Of a stretch of 64,000 bases of DNA, positions 24,741 to 38,700 are shown in pieces. The stretch is from Phoronis australis (Eukaryota; Phoronida; Phoronidae), in assembly GCA_002633005.1 (NCBI GenBank), contig NMRA01000794.1, positions 58,224 to 122,223 of the forward strand, given 5' to 3'. Under the pieces are notes generated by a model. The model did no database searches, was not told where the DNA came from, and saw only the letters and a program-made list of their open reading frames with translations. A program made the position numbers and the translations under genes. The stretch's first letter is position 1. Each line of letters starts with the position of its first letter.

Positions 24741-25180
24741 TCAGGAGCACCTTAGATCATCCTAAAGACAGAATAAGTGAGGATAAGAAACGCCATTGTA
24801 TTTATAGTATACCATGCCAAATCTATGAGTCTGTATACATCGGTGAGACTGGTCGTGGGTTCTCGATTCGACTAAATAAACCCAGGAAGGAGATGGATGA
24901 TGTATCTCAGCCTGGGATCACAGGTACAGGGAGGAGATGGCCTCAGAGTACTAGTAACAAATCTACACTGACTGATCATGCTCCTGATTTTAGTTACATG
25001 TAGATGGTAAACTGGGATCCTGCAGTTGGGTCTAGCAGTATTCCAAGGTCTAGACGGACTAGAGAGTCAATCTGGGTCACGGGAAGTGGATGAGTGGTGA
25101 ACAGGGACGATGAAAGTTATAATTGGTCCAGAATTTAGAACTGCGTGGTCACCACACCTCCTGGCTTCGAATTACGTCGA
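24741..25180 (+). pseudogene. Penelope-like element, C-terminal GIY-YIG endonuclease remnant
   Basis: The frame reads STLDHPKDRISEDKKRHCIY, then SIPCQIYESVYIGETGRGF, then TDHAPDFSY; after a stop RRTRESIWV and NRDDESYNWS. The order 'HPKD....K....Y.IPC....YIGETGR....R...H..DH......REA..I....NRD.G.Y' is that of Penelope-like retroelements carrying a GIY-YIG nuclease, where the endonuclease follows the RT. Stops make it inactive, and the RT part was not found upstream. Confidence 0.78.
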
Positions 25181-25416
25181 AAGGTGGCTGCTAATTGGAG
25201 CCAAAACTGCCAAGGGTAAATATGTTCTCACTGGAAGTGAAAAAATGTAATACTCAAATTTCAAGATCCAAAGTCTCTGTTCAGTTTTAAACCTCATCAG
25301 GGTGACTAAGTACGTATTTGAGTTCGTCGCGTTATTCATTATTCTTGGTATCGTGATTGTTGTTATTGTTGTCGTTGCTTCTGTTGTTGTTATTACTGTT
25401 GTTTTTATTAATACAT

Positions 25417-25644
25417 CATGCGCGCACCCAGCCTAAAATTGGGGGCTCGAATTTTTGAGAATGACCTTTTACTAAGATTCAAGGTGTACGTTCAGATCTA
25501 TGAATTGTGCATACGCCGAATTAAGATAGTTCCTGCCTTGTTGGTGAAATTTTGTCAGGTTTTGTACTATTTTTCGGAGTTTTTGTTTCTCTGCGGTGGA
25601 TTTTTTTGCCTCTCCGAGCCCTCCCCCCCCTGGGTGCCCGCGTG
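25417..25644. mobile_element. MITE copy B (CATGCGCGCACCC TIR family)
   Basis: Starts CATGCGCGCACCCAG and ends CTGGGTGCCCGCGTG. Shares GGGGGCTCGAATTTTTGAGA and CCTTTTACTAAGATTC with copy D in opposite orientation. Confidence 0.7.
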
Positions 25645-28600
25645 CACGTGCAGCATTACCACCACCACCACCACCGATACCATTAGATATTCTTTTGATT
25701 GGGTTGTTCGGAATACTTCAGTGTTATATTAATTCTCCTAAAATTACAAAGTATCGATTTCATTTATGTCCATTCCACCTCATGTAATTCAGTTCGGAAA
25801 ATGGCGGTTTAATGGCGGCCGTACTGCATATGTAATGGTAATCTGGTTCAGACGCATGTTTATGCCTGTACTTTAAATTTTGTCCGATTCAATTGCAACA
25901 ATACCACGCAGGTGTATTAATTATGATCCACTGACCTGTGAGTATAAAAGTGCGGGGTTTTCTATGACACCAGTTACAGATAGCACACGTTAGATCATAG
26001 TTAATTGAAGAGAATTTATCATTGAGTAGGTACCCTAGTAGTGCAATTGTTCTTACCACTTTGGAGACCATTTTAAGTTACAAATGAATGTTTCACGACA
26101 AACTATGTCTTTAACAAATGTGCGGAAGAGAGTTAATGGTTTCGATCAATGTGCGAGAAATCGGCTATTCAAGTCGTGTTCCGGGATACGGAATAAACAT
26201 TCAGTCATTGTGTCGACAAATTACTAATACGTTAAGAAGTCGCTAATCGACTTGCAAACAAACCCCGTCACATGAGCTCTTGCTAATCAATTGCAGGTTA
26301 AAGACCGGTCAGAGGTAAAATCGAATATTCGACATTAGTTTTCATCAAGTCTTATGAAAGAAACCCTGCCATGCGCAATCTGTTTGTTTTGGCCCCGTCA
26401 AATAAAAGCAAATGTACATAACCGAATTATAACTAGGTTTGAGGATCGTGCATAACTATTTGCTTTTGAAGTTATTGTCCGGCTATGGGACTCTGTAATC
26501 TTATTCAAATCCCCTCGAACTTCTAGTGATAACATGCCCCGAGTGGATACTCAACTACAGATTAGAGATTTAGTGGCCTCTATTCTAATTCGGATATCAA
26601 AAAACTAAGCTTTTTCAACTAGTAGAAGTATATATTTTCTGAAACAACACAGATTAGTTAATATTAAAATACTTTTTGTATTAATGTAGTATTATTATTT
26701 TCACATAAAAAATTAAGTCAATTTTTAAGAAAGGTACATTCATAGCAAAATAACCCATCATTCGATTTCAATGAAATTGTTTTTAAATGAAAACGTCACC
26801 ATCAAAAACGCTGTAAGGAATTTTCGATTAGTCTTTTCGTTTGGTTTCTATGACAAATTAACTCGCAAAATGTAAGATATCTTTTAAAAAACGAAAGTCG
26901 TATTCGTCTTTGTTACATTACGCAAAAATAGGCATTTATATCGCAAATCCTAACAGCGTTTTTGAGACTGATGACTAAATATTAAATTTGGATTCAGCGA
27001 AATCCACTGAGCAGTTTTCGAGAACTCGTGTCCCTAAGTTCAAATGAAGTCGATTTGTTGAAGCCGAGAAAAAGCCGATTAAACTGGGACGAGTGGAAGT
27101 CTCAAAGTCTTCGGTTTATTATTTGGTGAAAGCTTGTTTTCGGTACACATAACCTATGCAAGCCTAAATATATTCGCTGTTTCAACATTCACTTGCAATG
27201 CCAACTGATTTTGCAATACGTTATCAACTTAAAAATCATTAAAAACGTACCGTTTCCCAGGTAATTCTTATTATTTTGCGACCTTTTGGCCTACATTTAA
27301 AGCAATAGGTCACAGCTCATTGTTATGCATATAGCCTGTACACGTCACGTGCTGGGAGACTGATGAGAAACCAAGTAAGAAATGGTAACAAAAATCGAAT
27401 CGGTGGTTAAAACATGTCGTTAGCATGAGACCGAAACATTGAAATGCCAATTTATAAATTCAATGAAAAAATTAGGGTGAGGATTTATCTCCTGTCACAA
27501 TTTGCTGTGTTCATGACCACAGAGGCCTGATGCGACAGTAGCATTCGTTCTCAACGCAAGTTGTTCTGTACCTGACGGAGATTCGATTTCATTGAAGGCC
27601 TTTTAACCTTTGACCTCGAATAAGCAGTAAACAAATATCCACGGAGTTGAGCGGTTCCAAGGTGAACTGTATTCCAATCTCAGCGGGTATTGACAAAAAT
27701 ATACACAGCATTCTGCGAGACAAATAGCAGTGCGTACGTTTTAAATGTTTAGGCAGGCCAGAGAATCAAGTTCAATGATTGTTTTACTCAGTTGGTTCGA
27801 GTATAGGCACAAGCCGTTGATTCCTAACATACAGTAGACGCAGCTTCAAATGTAAGCCCGGCGCCTAAATACTGGCGTCGGCGGTGAAAATTAAACATGG
27901 CGCTTCTCAGTGAAGGAATTTTTTTGAACTGGTGACATCTTAAAAACCCTAGAAGTATATACATTTTTGATAATTCAGTGACTTCTGTTTTTTTAAATAC
28001 TAACTAAATATTGTCATTCCGTTTTCAACTAGTTTGCAAGTTGGTTTTGTAATATTGCAAGCTTCAATCCATTGCCATTTAAAAAATTCACGAAAGTGTG
28101 AAAACTTGAATATGAGACCCGAAGATTTGTCCCTTTAAGTGGTTGATAATATTCTATGGAACTCAGCCGCCTACCCATCACGTTTTTTTTTCTGACAGAT
28201 CGTTGGGATTTAACCCAACGTGAAATACAAGCACATGTACGTGGAACTGATCTCTGGGATTACCGCTGGTACTCTTCAATGAACAGATATACTAGACAGT
28301 GGTAGAATTGATTTGTATTCAACATGTTGTCAATTGGACATCTAATACCACGGTGAAATTACCAGATTGGCGCAGAATTAATGAATGGAACAACTAATCG
28401 ATTTACCATACCAAATAATCCCGTATACTACGATCAACGCGTGGCATTTGGTGTGCGATGATCATATACCTCCGTGAGCCCGACAAACATGTAATATAAT
28501 GATTGGTTCGCAATCTGGAGAGCTGAACGAGCCGGAACACATGCGCCTCACATCGGCAGTTTCAGGTATCAGATGCGGCTAAAAATACGTCGTAGTCGTG

Positions 28601-30380
28601 CACTTTTTAAGTCTTGCTGAAAAGTTACCTTTGACAGTCGTGGTCAACGTTCCTCATATGACCTCGAAAGCCCACCGGGGCGCCTTCTGTCAACTCTGTG
28701 TTTAGGCGTAGAGTTGCAGAATTGGGTCCTCTCAATTATTATTTTGAAAAATGTTCTTTTGAAACCGGGGTTTATCGTAAACAAACGGCTAAAGGTCGGT
28801 GCATCAAAGCAGTCAGGTGATTTTAAATATATCTTTCTTATCATCCTTTTTCGAAAAAAGAGGAAACTGTGTCGCTAGTGAATAGTCTCATTTTCAATTT
28901 AATCAACAACCTATATCAAAAATAAATACAGAAATAGTTACTATTTGGCATTAAATCTAAAGAAAGAGATGGTAAAATATATTGTCTCAATGGGGTATCA
29001 AAACAAGTAAGAAGAAAGGATTTGTTTAATTAAAGTAAAAATTGAAGTGTACAGGTTTCTTTGCAAATGGAATGACCATTGGACTAACAAGGAAATACTG
29101 TACTAAGACAGTAGGCGCAACTTTCATTTTACGTCTGTGCCTAAGGAGCACAGCCCTGCTTCACGAATCTGCATGGTTACAATTATTCGAAAAAATACTT
29201 GTTAGCTTTTTTCAAAAAATATTGCTTTCTTATTTTATATGTAGGCATGATTCGGGAATCAAGTGCTTAAATAGTACCAAAATTAAATTTCGAAACTATC
29301 TAACGTGTGTTGTGAATTTTGATATCAAAGCTGACAGTGATGTGCGATACCCTTTTTTCTTCATTTTAATCAAAAACTTCATCACACGGGTTTTAACTCA
29401 AGTGAGTTCCGTCGAAACTTAACCCCAAACAAACAACGCTCATTCAACGCGACTGAAATTATTTTTCAATTTGAATTTTACATGATTTTGAAGTTTAATT
29501 GTTGTTTTGATGGTGTTTCATCGTTTAAATGGCTGCTGCAGTGAGTGATAGCTACAGGTAGCTCGTGCATTACGGTTAAGCACTCAACTGCCGCCATTCG
29601 TAATGAAGCTTCCGAGGAAGCAACTCCAGTTTAAACATTTAGGAAAATTAACAGAAACATGATGCAAACGCTAACAAGGCTGGAAATTCGAAATGTTTCA
29701 ATTTTTTAACTGATGAAACTTATCCTGTGTTGCCTAAATCGGTGAAAATAAAAGAAAAAAGCGTTCAATTAAGCAGAAGTGGACGAGTTAGCAACAAAAA
29801 TACACGATTATAGCCAATTCAGTTTTCAAGCAGAAATCTTCTTTTCATTTAAAAAAGTGTTTTGCAGAACGAGTCTAAAATTATTTGTACATGTAAGTCA
29901 ATATCTCGACCGCGACACAGCCGGCTTCACTATTCACCCTTGTCCTTACTCCAACTACCAAAGAGTCTACGGCTTTGGACCACTTGGAGACCGTCCCAGC
30001 TTGGAACTTGGTTCCTTAAGTTGATACAGTCAAGTATTCGCCTGGCACTTTCTATGTTATCTCACGCGATTAACCTCACCTGCATGTAAGGCAAGCTCAA
30101 AATATATTTCCCATCCGAGATAGGAATACGGTAGGACCAAATACTTCAACATGTAACGACAAATTACATAAATTAAAAAGAAAATCTTATCGACAAAACC
30201 TGGATTATAGCACCAAAATACATAAATATGATTGCCAAGTTATCAAAAATTTACATCATGTATTTTCAGCTCACATCATATTTAATAGTTCACATGCACG
30301 TTCAGTTTTTTTTATTATTACATTAACTTAAAACGCAATTATTAAAGTCATTATACAAGACAGGCGAATTCCGGTATTAA
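25645..30380. other. Intergenic, nothing recognised
   Basis: About 4.7 kb of AT-rich sequence between MITE copy B and the peroxidase 3' end. The longest ORF (about 126 codons, 29042-29422, plus) shows no family signature. Confidence 0.5.
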
Positions 30381-30382
30381 CA

Positions 30383-30388
30383 TTTATT
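30383..30388 (-). terminator. Polyadenylation signal AATAAA of the peroxidase gene
   Basis: A canonical AATAAA on the minus strand, about 87 nt after the stop codon at 30475. It is the nearest good candidate for 3'-end formation, giving a short 3' UTR. Inferred from consensus only. Confidence 0.5.
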
Positions 30389-30474
30389 CTGTAACACATA
30401 CTAAAACTGGAGTTTCACATCAAAAGAATAACTTGCAAAATGTGAATTCCAGTCATTAGTTTACAATCCGGCCT

Positions 30475-30607
30475 CTATGGAGAGTCTCTGTAGCCTTTCG
30501 TGATGAGATGCTCACGATCGTCAACAGTGAGGTCTTCAGTCACCGAACCTTCTTTCCAGGGGTTAAGGTCAAATTTAGGGAATTCCATACAAGACTTCCG
30601 GTTATTT
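30475..30607 (-). CDS. Peroxidase exon 17: C-terminus and stop
   Basis: Residues 819-862 followed by TAG. It contains [18 protein letters not shown], the terminal 'C..IP.LDL..W' block, then a charged tail ending GYRDSP with no membrane anchor. Acceptor TTTCAG, entry phase 2. Confidence 0.95.
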
Positions 30608-32700
30608 CTGAAATATGATTGGAAGTAGCTATAAACTCGCGTCCCTCAAAAATGAAATTCTATTTTAGTCGCCCACTGCTGTCACACGCGAAGTGAATTC
30701 CGCGCTTGGAAAGGAAGTATCATTCGCTGTTCCATGTCTCATCGTGAAGCGACAAATTTTAGAGCTCCGCGGATCTTTAACAATTGGGAGCTCTCATTTT
30801 TACCAAGCTTAAAGAAGCACCTCTTTTCCGAGTACATGACGCAGTTTTCTGCTGGGACAAATGTACAGCTGCACTTCTGAGTTGCACAACCTCTATATGT
30901 ATCATATATTGATGTTTGGCAAAATCAAAAACAGGAAATGAATATCTGGGGTAAAGTAAATACATGCGTTGAGAAGGCAGCGTGCCCTTGTGGTGTGGAC
31001 TGTTACATGTACATGTATATTGACCTTTGACCTCACTCCTGTATTTGAATACGATTTCCCAATGCAGGTTATGATTCCCGTTCACCTCTTCTTGTAATTT
31101 CCACAAGTCGGATGGGTGTCCGCAGTTTCACTCAAGGTCGTGATTTCCAAATCCAGAAGCACACATAAAAGTGGTTGTTCCTGGTGATCGGTGCACTGAG
31201 CCCTCATGAGCGGCCTGCGCACGCCTCGTACACATCGGGTATTCAATGACCTCATACTACGAAAATATCCTACATGTAGGTGTTTTAGAAGAGCCAAAGC
31301 ATCATTAGCCCAGTTTAAATAAAATACTGACATCAGTTCCAGCTAACGAGCCTACACGCACCCGATTCATGACGTATTTAGTTAAATTACTCGCCTCAGC
31401 AGAAAATATAACAATGAAGGAACACGTGCTTACAAGTAGTGAAACTAAAAACGTTGTGCACAGAAGTGGGCAAAGGGTTTCTCGTGGTGCCCATTCTGAG
31501 CACAGGATTTTACGTATTCAAATAAAGCCTGATTGTGACAATTTCACACGTTTTAACTGTAACACCAGCTGTTGGACTCATGCTTGAAGGAATTGCAAAC
31601 CTCACGTATTTTTGTTCATGATATTTTTAGTTTGTGTCGATGAAGGAATTTGCAAAATATAGTTCCTGAGAATGGCAATGGTCTTATTAGCTTGACACGG
31701 GTGCGTGGACAACTACTGGATGTAAGAGCAGGCGCATCCAATGTTCAGGAAAACTACCGTGACACTGGGCGTAGCAAAACACGGTACTTACACTGACTTG
31801 GTTTTAGAAGTTTCCGGTTGATTCTAGGACTTATATCCAGCTTTCTGCCGCTGGAGTTGCAGCCCATAAAAGAGCAGTAAATTTTTGCTTGTTATGGCGC
31901 GAAAGCGAGAATCGATTAACGGGTGTCTTTGCGGCATCGTCGTTGAATTAGATTTAAGTGCCGCTGTGTAATAGGGCAAACAATAATTCTATCTGGGATC
32001 GTCCGCTATTCACGAAGTAGATGAAAAGCTCTACATTCCACGCTTTTTTATGGACGCCGCAATATGGTAATGATAAGACACGTGGCACATTTCACAATGC
32101 GTGACCGTTAGAACATCTACTTTGTCAAAGTCAATATAGATTAAACACGGAAAAATCAAAACTTTAGTAAAACTCGTAAAAAATGTGTCTTCATCCAATT
32201 CCAATTAATTCAGACTCGATCGGAAATGGTAGACCACATGACTCACTAACTTTAATTAAAGTGTTAAAGATATCTGTATGGTTACCACTGGATACGTGTT
32301 TTAATAAGGACGACACCATAGCTTTCCATCAGTGCATTAGTTTGGGTTTGATATACACCGAAATTTTCACTAGCGTCAATACATACATATACTGAAATGG
32401 ACAATTACTCACCCAGGAACATTGTTCATCTTAAATGGATTGGGTTGGATTTCATCCACAAGCATCGAATCACAAAGTATTGAGGAGAACGAGATCTTGC
32501 GAAGTGAAGCCAGTTGCTCTGAAAGCAGCAGTTAATGTCCGTGGTCTCAAAATAATAGCACATCATTGTAAACGGTCTACAACACAATACACCAATAAAA
32601 TACATCAATTTATAATTATTATTATTATTATTATTATTATTGTTATTATTATTATTATTACCATTATCATTATTATTATCATTATTGTTATTATCATTAC

Positions 32701-32751
<51 letters not shown>

Positions 32752-35700
32752 CATCTCGTCATCAATCCCTATTTGTAATATCATAATAGATATTAAAGTG
32801 GATGGAACTGCAGGAAGGAGATACTTCTGTATCAGTTGTCTCACCTCTTGAAAATCTCGCATAGGCTTTGTGTGTCTCGTACCAGAATCGATCGCCATAT
32901 CTCAGGTGCTTGAATTGTTTTCCCAGAATGCATTGAAGTGTCGGACCCATCAGAGCGCCAGGAAGACTTTTCTCAGAGATGGCGCCAGTGAAGGGGTCGA
33001 TGTCCTCCACGGAACTAAGGTACGCGTGGAAACAAAGATAAAATCACGCCCTTGTATAAATATGTCGATTTCAAGGAGACAAAAGTTCAAGCGTGTTTTG
33101 TACTACTTTCTATTCCCAAGATCAATACGCTACAACTTTACAATAAACACAATAGATGTCACTCTCAAACTTACACCATCATCAACTTCATCGTCGTCAT
33201 CGTTAATGGCGTCATAAGTGGGGTGGACATCATCACTGTCATCGCGAAACATACGACGATAATGACGTCACCGTTGATGCGCTGATTTTCAAGAGTTTAT
33301 CTACGGCGACGCTGTCGTTTAGCCGACAAGTGCCCGACAATGCGTTTAGAAATGCATAAATTGTTGGACGGTTGTCGGATTCTAAACATCCAGATACATC
33401 GCAGAAAAGTCTTTGAGGTGTAAGCAATGACGTGTTGCTTCCATACCCTATAATTGAAAGCGCATATCCACTGCAACACGTATTTTGGGTCCGAGTACAA
33501 CACAGAAAACACCCAAGACTGAATACGAGACTCAAAATGCATCAAATAATTAGATCGGCACATCTTCCCGAGCAACTAAGTCTTAGGCACTGCCATGAAC
33601 CTGAAACGAAACTCCACCAATTAAATCGTACATTATGAATCAGCTAACACGCTCACAAGGTATTTGTGAAGTTGCTGGATGTTTTAAGATCCGACAACCA
33701 GGTTTTTTACAAAACTAGACCAGAGCTGTATATGAAATCCCACCAATTGTCGAGATGACATCATACAGTTCTAGCAAAAAGAGACCTGTACTGAGTCTGA
33801 ATTTCCAGCCATTTATACTTTGAGCAACTCGGCACCCCTTCTTTTCTGACCTTTAATTTCAAGCACGTTGGGTTCAACTTTTGTTGCTTATACAGTAAAT
33901 ATACAAGGTAATCTACACTACAGCACATGTGGACACGCACGTGAAACACGCCATTCTTTCGTGTCATGCCACGAATTGTACAATGACACTAACCTCAAAA
34001 TCCAACTGATTCCCGATGGTTTGGTCATTGGCAAAACTATGTTGCAAATCCAACATAATTAATGTCGAACATACTTATTTTAATATTATTATTATTAAGT
34101 AAACAAATGTTTTAGGTTGAAAAAGTAGTACTTGTTTCTCAAATTTCAAAAACTATTCGAGACAGCGCTTTGCATGAGCTATTCAAATATGATATAAGCA
34201 AACTTTCAAAACTAAAATTAAAAAATACTTTTAGCCCCCCCCCCCCTATGTGATTATGATGCGTGCCACTTTCTAGGAAACGAAAACATAAGCAGCATGA
34301 GAGGATTTGATTAACCACAAGAGAATGGTCATTTTTTTATCTAAACCGACAGTCTGCCAATCTTGACCGGTAAGGGTGTCATCGAAGGATTCATTTCCTG
34401 TGTCGTTCATCGACTGACGACAAAACCGATCAGACATCAAATTTCATTGTTACGTTCACCTTGTGTCCGTCTGTCGTTCATGCACACACAGATTCATCTG
34501 TAGTTCCCTTGGTAACATTCGCTGTTTGTCTGCTCATTCGTTTCCATCCTGCCCCACCCCCTTCTACCCATAATTTCAACCTGAAGTACTTGTCTCCCAT
34601 ACCCCGGACCATTCACCTCACAGACAGCCAAAACACTTACACGTAAGCCTTCTTTAATAGCTCTATTACTTCAGGCTCGTGAGTCGATGCCAAATCCGAG
34701 AAGTTGTTCGCTGGCTTCAGCCATAAGTCGCCCGGACCATATTTCCCTGGTATAACATCAATGTTTCAGGCAATTACATCACTGAAGCAATTTCAATTTT
34801 TGAAACGTTATTTTTTGAAAATCAAGTTTGCAAAGCACAGGGCGTCAAAATGAGAATACTTCAAATAGATAGGTTAGATTTGTTTGTCAAATAGTTATGT
34901 AATGTCATCCAAGAAGTGAAAAAATCGTCAAAACATGAACTGAGAATAAAACTCTATTGCCTTACTGTTCCCTCAGCTTTTAGCTCTTTCTAAACCTAAA
35001 TACCTTGAACACCAGACATTCACGTACCTCGGCAAAATCTTCTAAAAATGTTGTACGGTGGAATTCCATGGTCACGTCCACGTTGTATATTCAAAGCGGC
35101 AAGATCCATGCCCAAGTCGCTAGTTTTGAACAGGTTCTCTGTCACCTGGAATCAACACAGGATGGCGCTCCCGTTTACAAATGTGTTTTTGAAGTTTAAG
35201 GCAAACACATTTTACAATGGAAATTTCAGCGTAACAAGCGTTGCGTTCTGTGGAAGGCGAGCTGAAAATCCAACATGGAGTTGACCGTTATCTGAGCATG
35301 ATCGAACTTCAGTCGTACTACATCTCATATGGGCTTCAAACTATTGGAGAAATATTGGACGTATGACTGAAATTTGCAAATGCGCAGACAACTTTCTGAT
35401 ATCCTAGAGTAATTTAGAGAATAGGAAAATACATGTATCAGGGCTAAGTTTAATGGCGAATGGGGAGTATGCATTTGAACACCATCACACTTTTGTCTTT
35501 CAAGAAATCCTTAAAGTAAGTCAGTGTGCACTATCGGGAACGAAAACACGTGGGGGGGGGCTGCTCAGGGCACACAGTTTCCCCCGAAGACATTTGTACC
35601 AGGAAGGGGTTTTATTGGAACCTGTTGAAATTTCTTTTTCCAGGAATCAAAAACTCTGTTCTGCAAGGATAAGAAAATGAATAGTAACACAGCTGACTGA

Positions 35701-38700
35701 CTTTGAGAGAACACCGTTCTTTAGTTTTGGCAAAAAGGGCACGCAGGTGTCCAGGCAGGCAGGTGTCGCGGCATGTTCATCATGTGCTGTTTGTATGTCT
35801 ATTACTGTGGCGATTGTATTGATTTTAAACATGAGATCCAGTTTATGAATGGAAGGTGAATTCTCTACCTCCCTCCCCATTCTATCTTTTGTGTACGCAG
35901 GGAAAATATGCATCCGACATTGCTTTGCGATGAGCGGGGATGGAGTGCAATTTAGGCCAAATATAGGTGTGGGTAGAATTTCTTTCCCAACCGATCACAC
36001 AGGAATTCCATTCAAGATACTGGCTATTTCATCGTCAACCCCAGGTGCCACCACTTTTATAATTCGCGTTACTATTGTTTCACCAGAGAATGGCTTACGT
36101 CTTCTGTAAAGTGCCGTCCACACATAGTCTTACTCTCGAACACGTTACACGTTCGAGTGCTGCGCGGACGCTATTAAAGATATTGCAAATTGTCCCATAT
36201 GTGACAACTCTAACTTAACAAGGTTGGGCAACTTGTTTTAGGGTGACTTCAGCCATTTCTAACCGGTGTTTGGTTGCAAACTAGGACCAAGGCAGAAGTA
36301 ATCGTCAGTTGTGGTTGCATAATGATATGCCTTCTTGGAACTCTGCATTCGCATCAGCGGTCCATGGTACTGCAAATACATGTAGATACAACTTCCTCCT
36401 ACATGTAGCTATCGGATGTGCCTGTATGGATGCTCCACTTCAGAAAGATACACATCGTTCTCAGAAAACCAATGCCCTGGTGTTCAAATTTCAGCGCACT
36501 TTCGTTAACACTGTGACGTGCCCTGTAAGCGCTTGACAAAGACGAAATCAGTTGACGTGCAACTTGTTGATTAAAACAGTTTTTATGACTGTTTCTAATC
36601 TTTTTTCATTGCGAAACCCTGAAAAAGGGAACAATGCAGCTGTACAAGCGATTGCTTCGTTGGTCTCTACACGATCTACATAAACATTGACAACACTTTG
36701 CGAAACAGCACTTTTCATTGGTAATGTCGGATGGTAGAGATCTTCATACGAGATGAGACGAAGTAGGAGTCAAGGAAACCACAAGCGAGCAGACAACTCA
36801 TTCACTAGAAACAGACAACCAAACCAGAGACCAGATACCATTAGCATGTTTACATTAGAAGCATTCAACTAACCTCTTTCGTCATCCTATGATCCATTTT
36901 AGATATGGTTGTATTCAGTAGTCCCACAAGGTATTCATCAGAGCATCGAGCGTCACGGAAGGCACCCGGACTAAAGAAGGTGTCACTCAAATCGATCTTG
37001 ACGTTTGCAGGAACGTATTTAGAATTTAGGCGCTTGTAGTCTGGTCGAATCATTGAGTGGCCGAATCGGAAGAAGGCTGTTGCAAAACTGTTGCGTATAC
37101 CTGCGTCTATCGTGCAGTCGTACCTACACATGAGAAATAATGAATGTATGACACAAAAAACGTCATTCTGGAGAAATCATAGCATGTAATTGTACGGAAA
37201 GCAAACAGGTGACACGAACGTTTAATGGATAAGGACTTATGGGATTGTTTTCTTCTCCGCGACTCAACGTCTTTTGGTTACATCTAAATGCCAATCAACT
37301 CTAGTATTTGATTTCGAATATATTGAATGGAAAGTCAAAATTAACCCAATGTTTCAGACGACGGATAAAGACTGAGATTGCTGTCTTCTTTTTTTTGCAA
37401 AGTTGAATTTGCTAAATATAATCAAGCAAGCTGAGGATTAGGTTGAGGCGAACACGCGTATATTCCTTGGACTATCACTAACCGCATACAATATCGATAA
37501 GGATACCTACTCTGTAAAATAGCCTTTACTCTCCAGATCTAAATTAAACGTTGCCATACTCGATCCAAAGAGTATAGGCAGCCACTCCCCGTAAGTGATC
37601 TGCTGAACAAATGCCCCCATTATCTTCCTGGTCTCTTGATAAATCTTCTCGTCGTCCCAGTTTGGATTCAGCTGCTTTAGATCGGTGGCGATCTTGTTGT
37701 GATATCTCAGGAACACTGTGTGCATGGCTCGGAGACTCGCTTGCTCGTTTGCTCTGACGTCACCTGTCAAAGATTATCAACCAAATGAACTGGAAGGGAT
37801 AGTATTTAAGTCAAAGTAACCTTCTGTGGACATTTTTGATTTGAAAATTATTGATCTGAAAATCATTAATAAATAACAAAACACAGGGACATCAATGTAA
37901 AGAAGATTTTTTAAGTTGCAAAAACTTGGCAGTTATCATATTGCAGGTTGTAGGGATCGTTTGTGTTCATAAGTTATCACATGCTAGTTTGCTCATCAAT
38001 TTCTCAGAAGAAATTGTGAAGACTTTGCTTTTACACTAGGGAGCGCATTGTAGACTTAATTTCTTACAGGAAAGCAATATCTTGCAAGATCAAGTTAATG
38101 TGAGATCTTTTCGCAAGTATAATACAGAGTTTACTAAACTACAAATCAAAATGGCTGCCACTGACGTGATTGGTGGAAGACCGTGAAGTGTTGATCTCTG
38201 GGATTGAATTTATTGCTTCGATTCTGTAAATGAGTAGAACTGGTTATCATTGCAATGGTTGTATTATATTTTAGCTTGGAACATCCAAATATCCAGAGAG
38301 GCTCACTAAATGTGCTACTGGCATGAATTCACACGTACCTCAAATTGCTTATTTTGCGTAAAGCGTTGTTTATAGACTCATACGTGGGCGGCGCACTATA
38401 GGTCTATGGGGGGCAAAGAGTGTCGAATTCAGAGGGGGGCAAGGGGGTCATGCCCCTCCCCCTATAATTCACCAAACATTACATTTGGCAGTTCGGGGAT
38501 GCGAATGCCTAACGGTCAAAATCCTGGCAAATACTCTGTCCTCCCCCCTTACTCAAAAACCTGGATCCAACTTCCACTTTTCTCAGTGCTGCGCTCCCCA
38601 TGGTCTATGGGCAGTGCACCACAGGGGCGCTGGGGTGGGGGCTGTAGCGTCCCACTTTTTTCAGTGGTGCGCCGCCCATGGCATAGACATCACTGTATTC

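Noticed and set aside
29042-29422. 126-codon plus-strand ORF
   Set aside because: No domain, no conserved motif, AT-driven composition and no splice context.
32435-32898. Ile-rich ORFs on both strands
   Set aside because: Translations of the (ATT)n microsatellite overlapping peroxidase exons 15 and 16.
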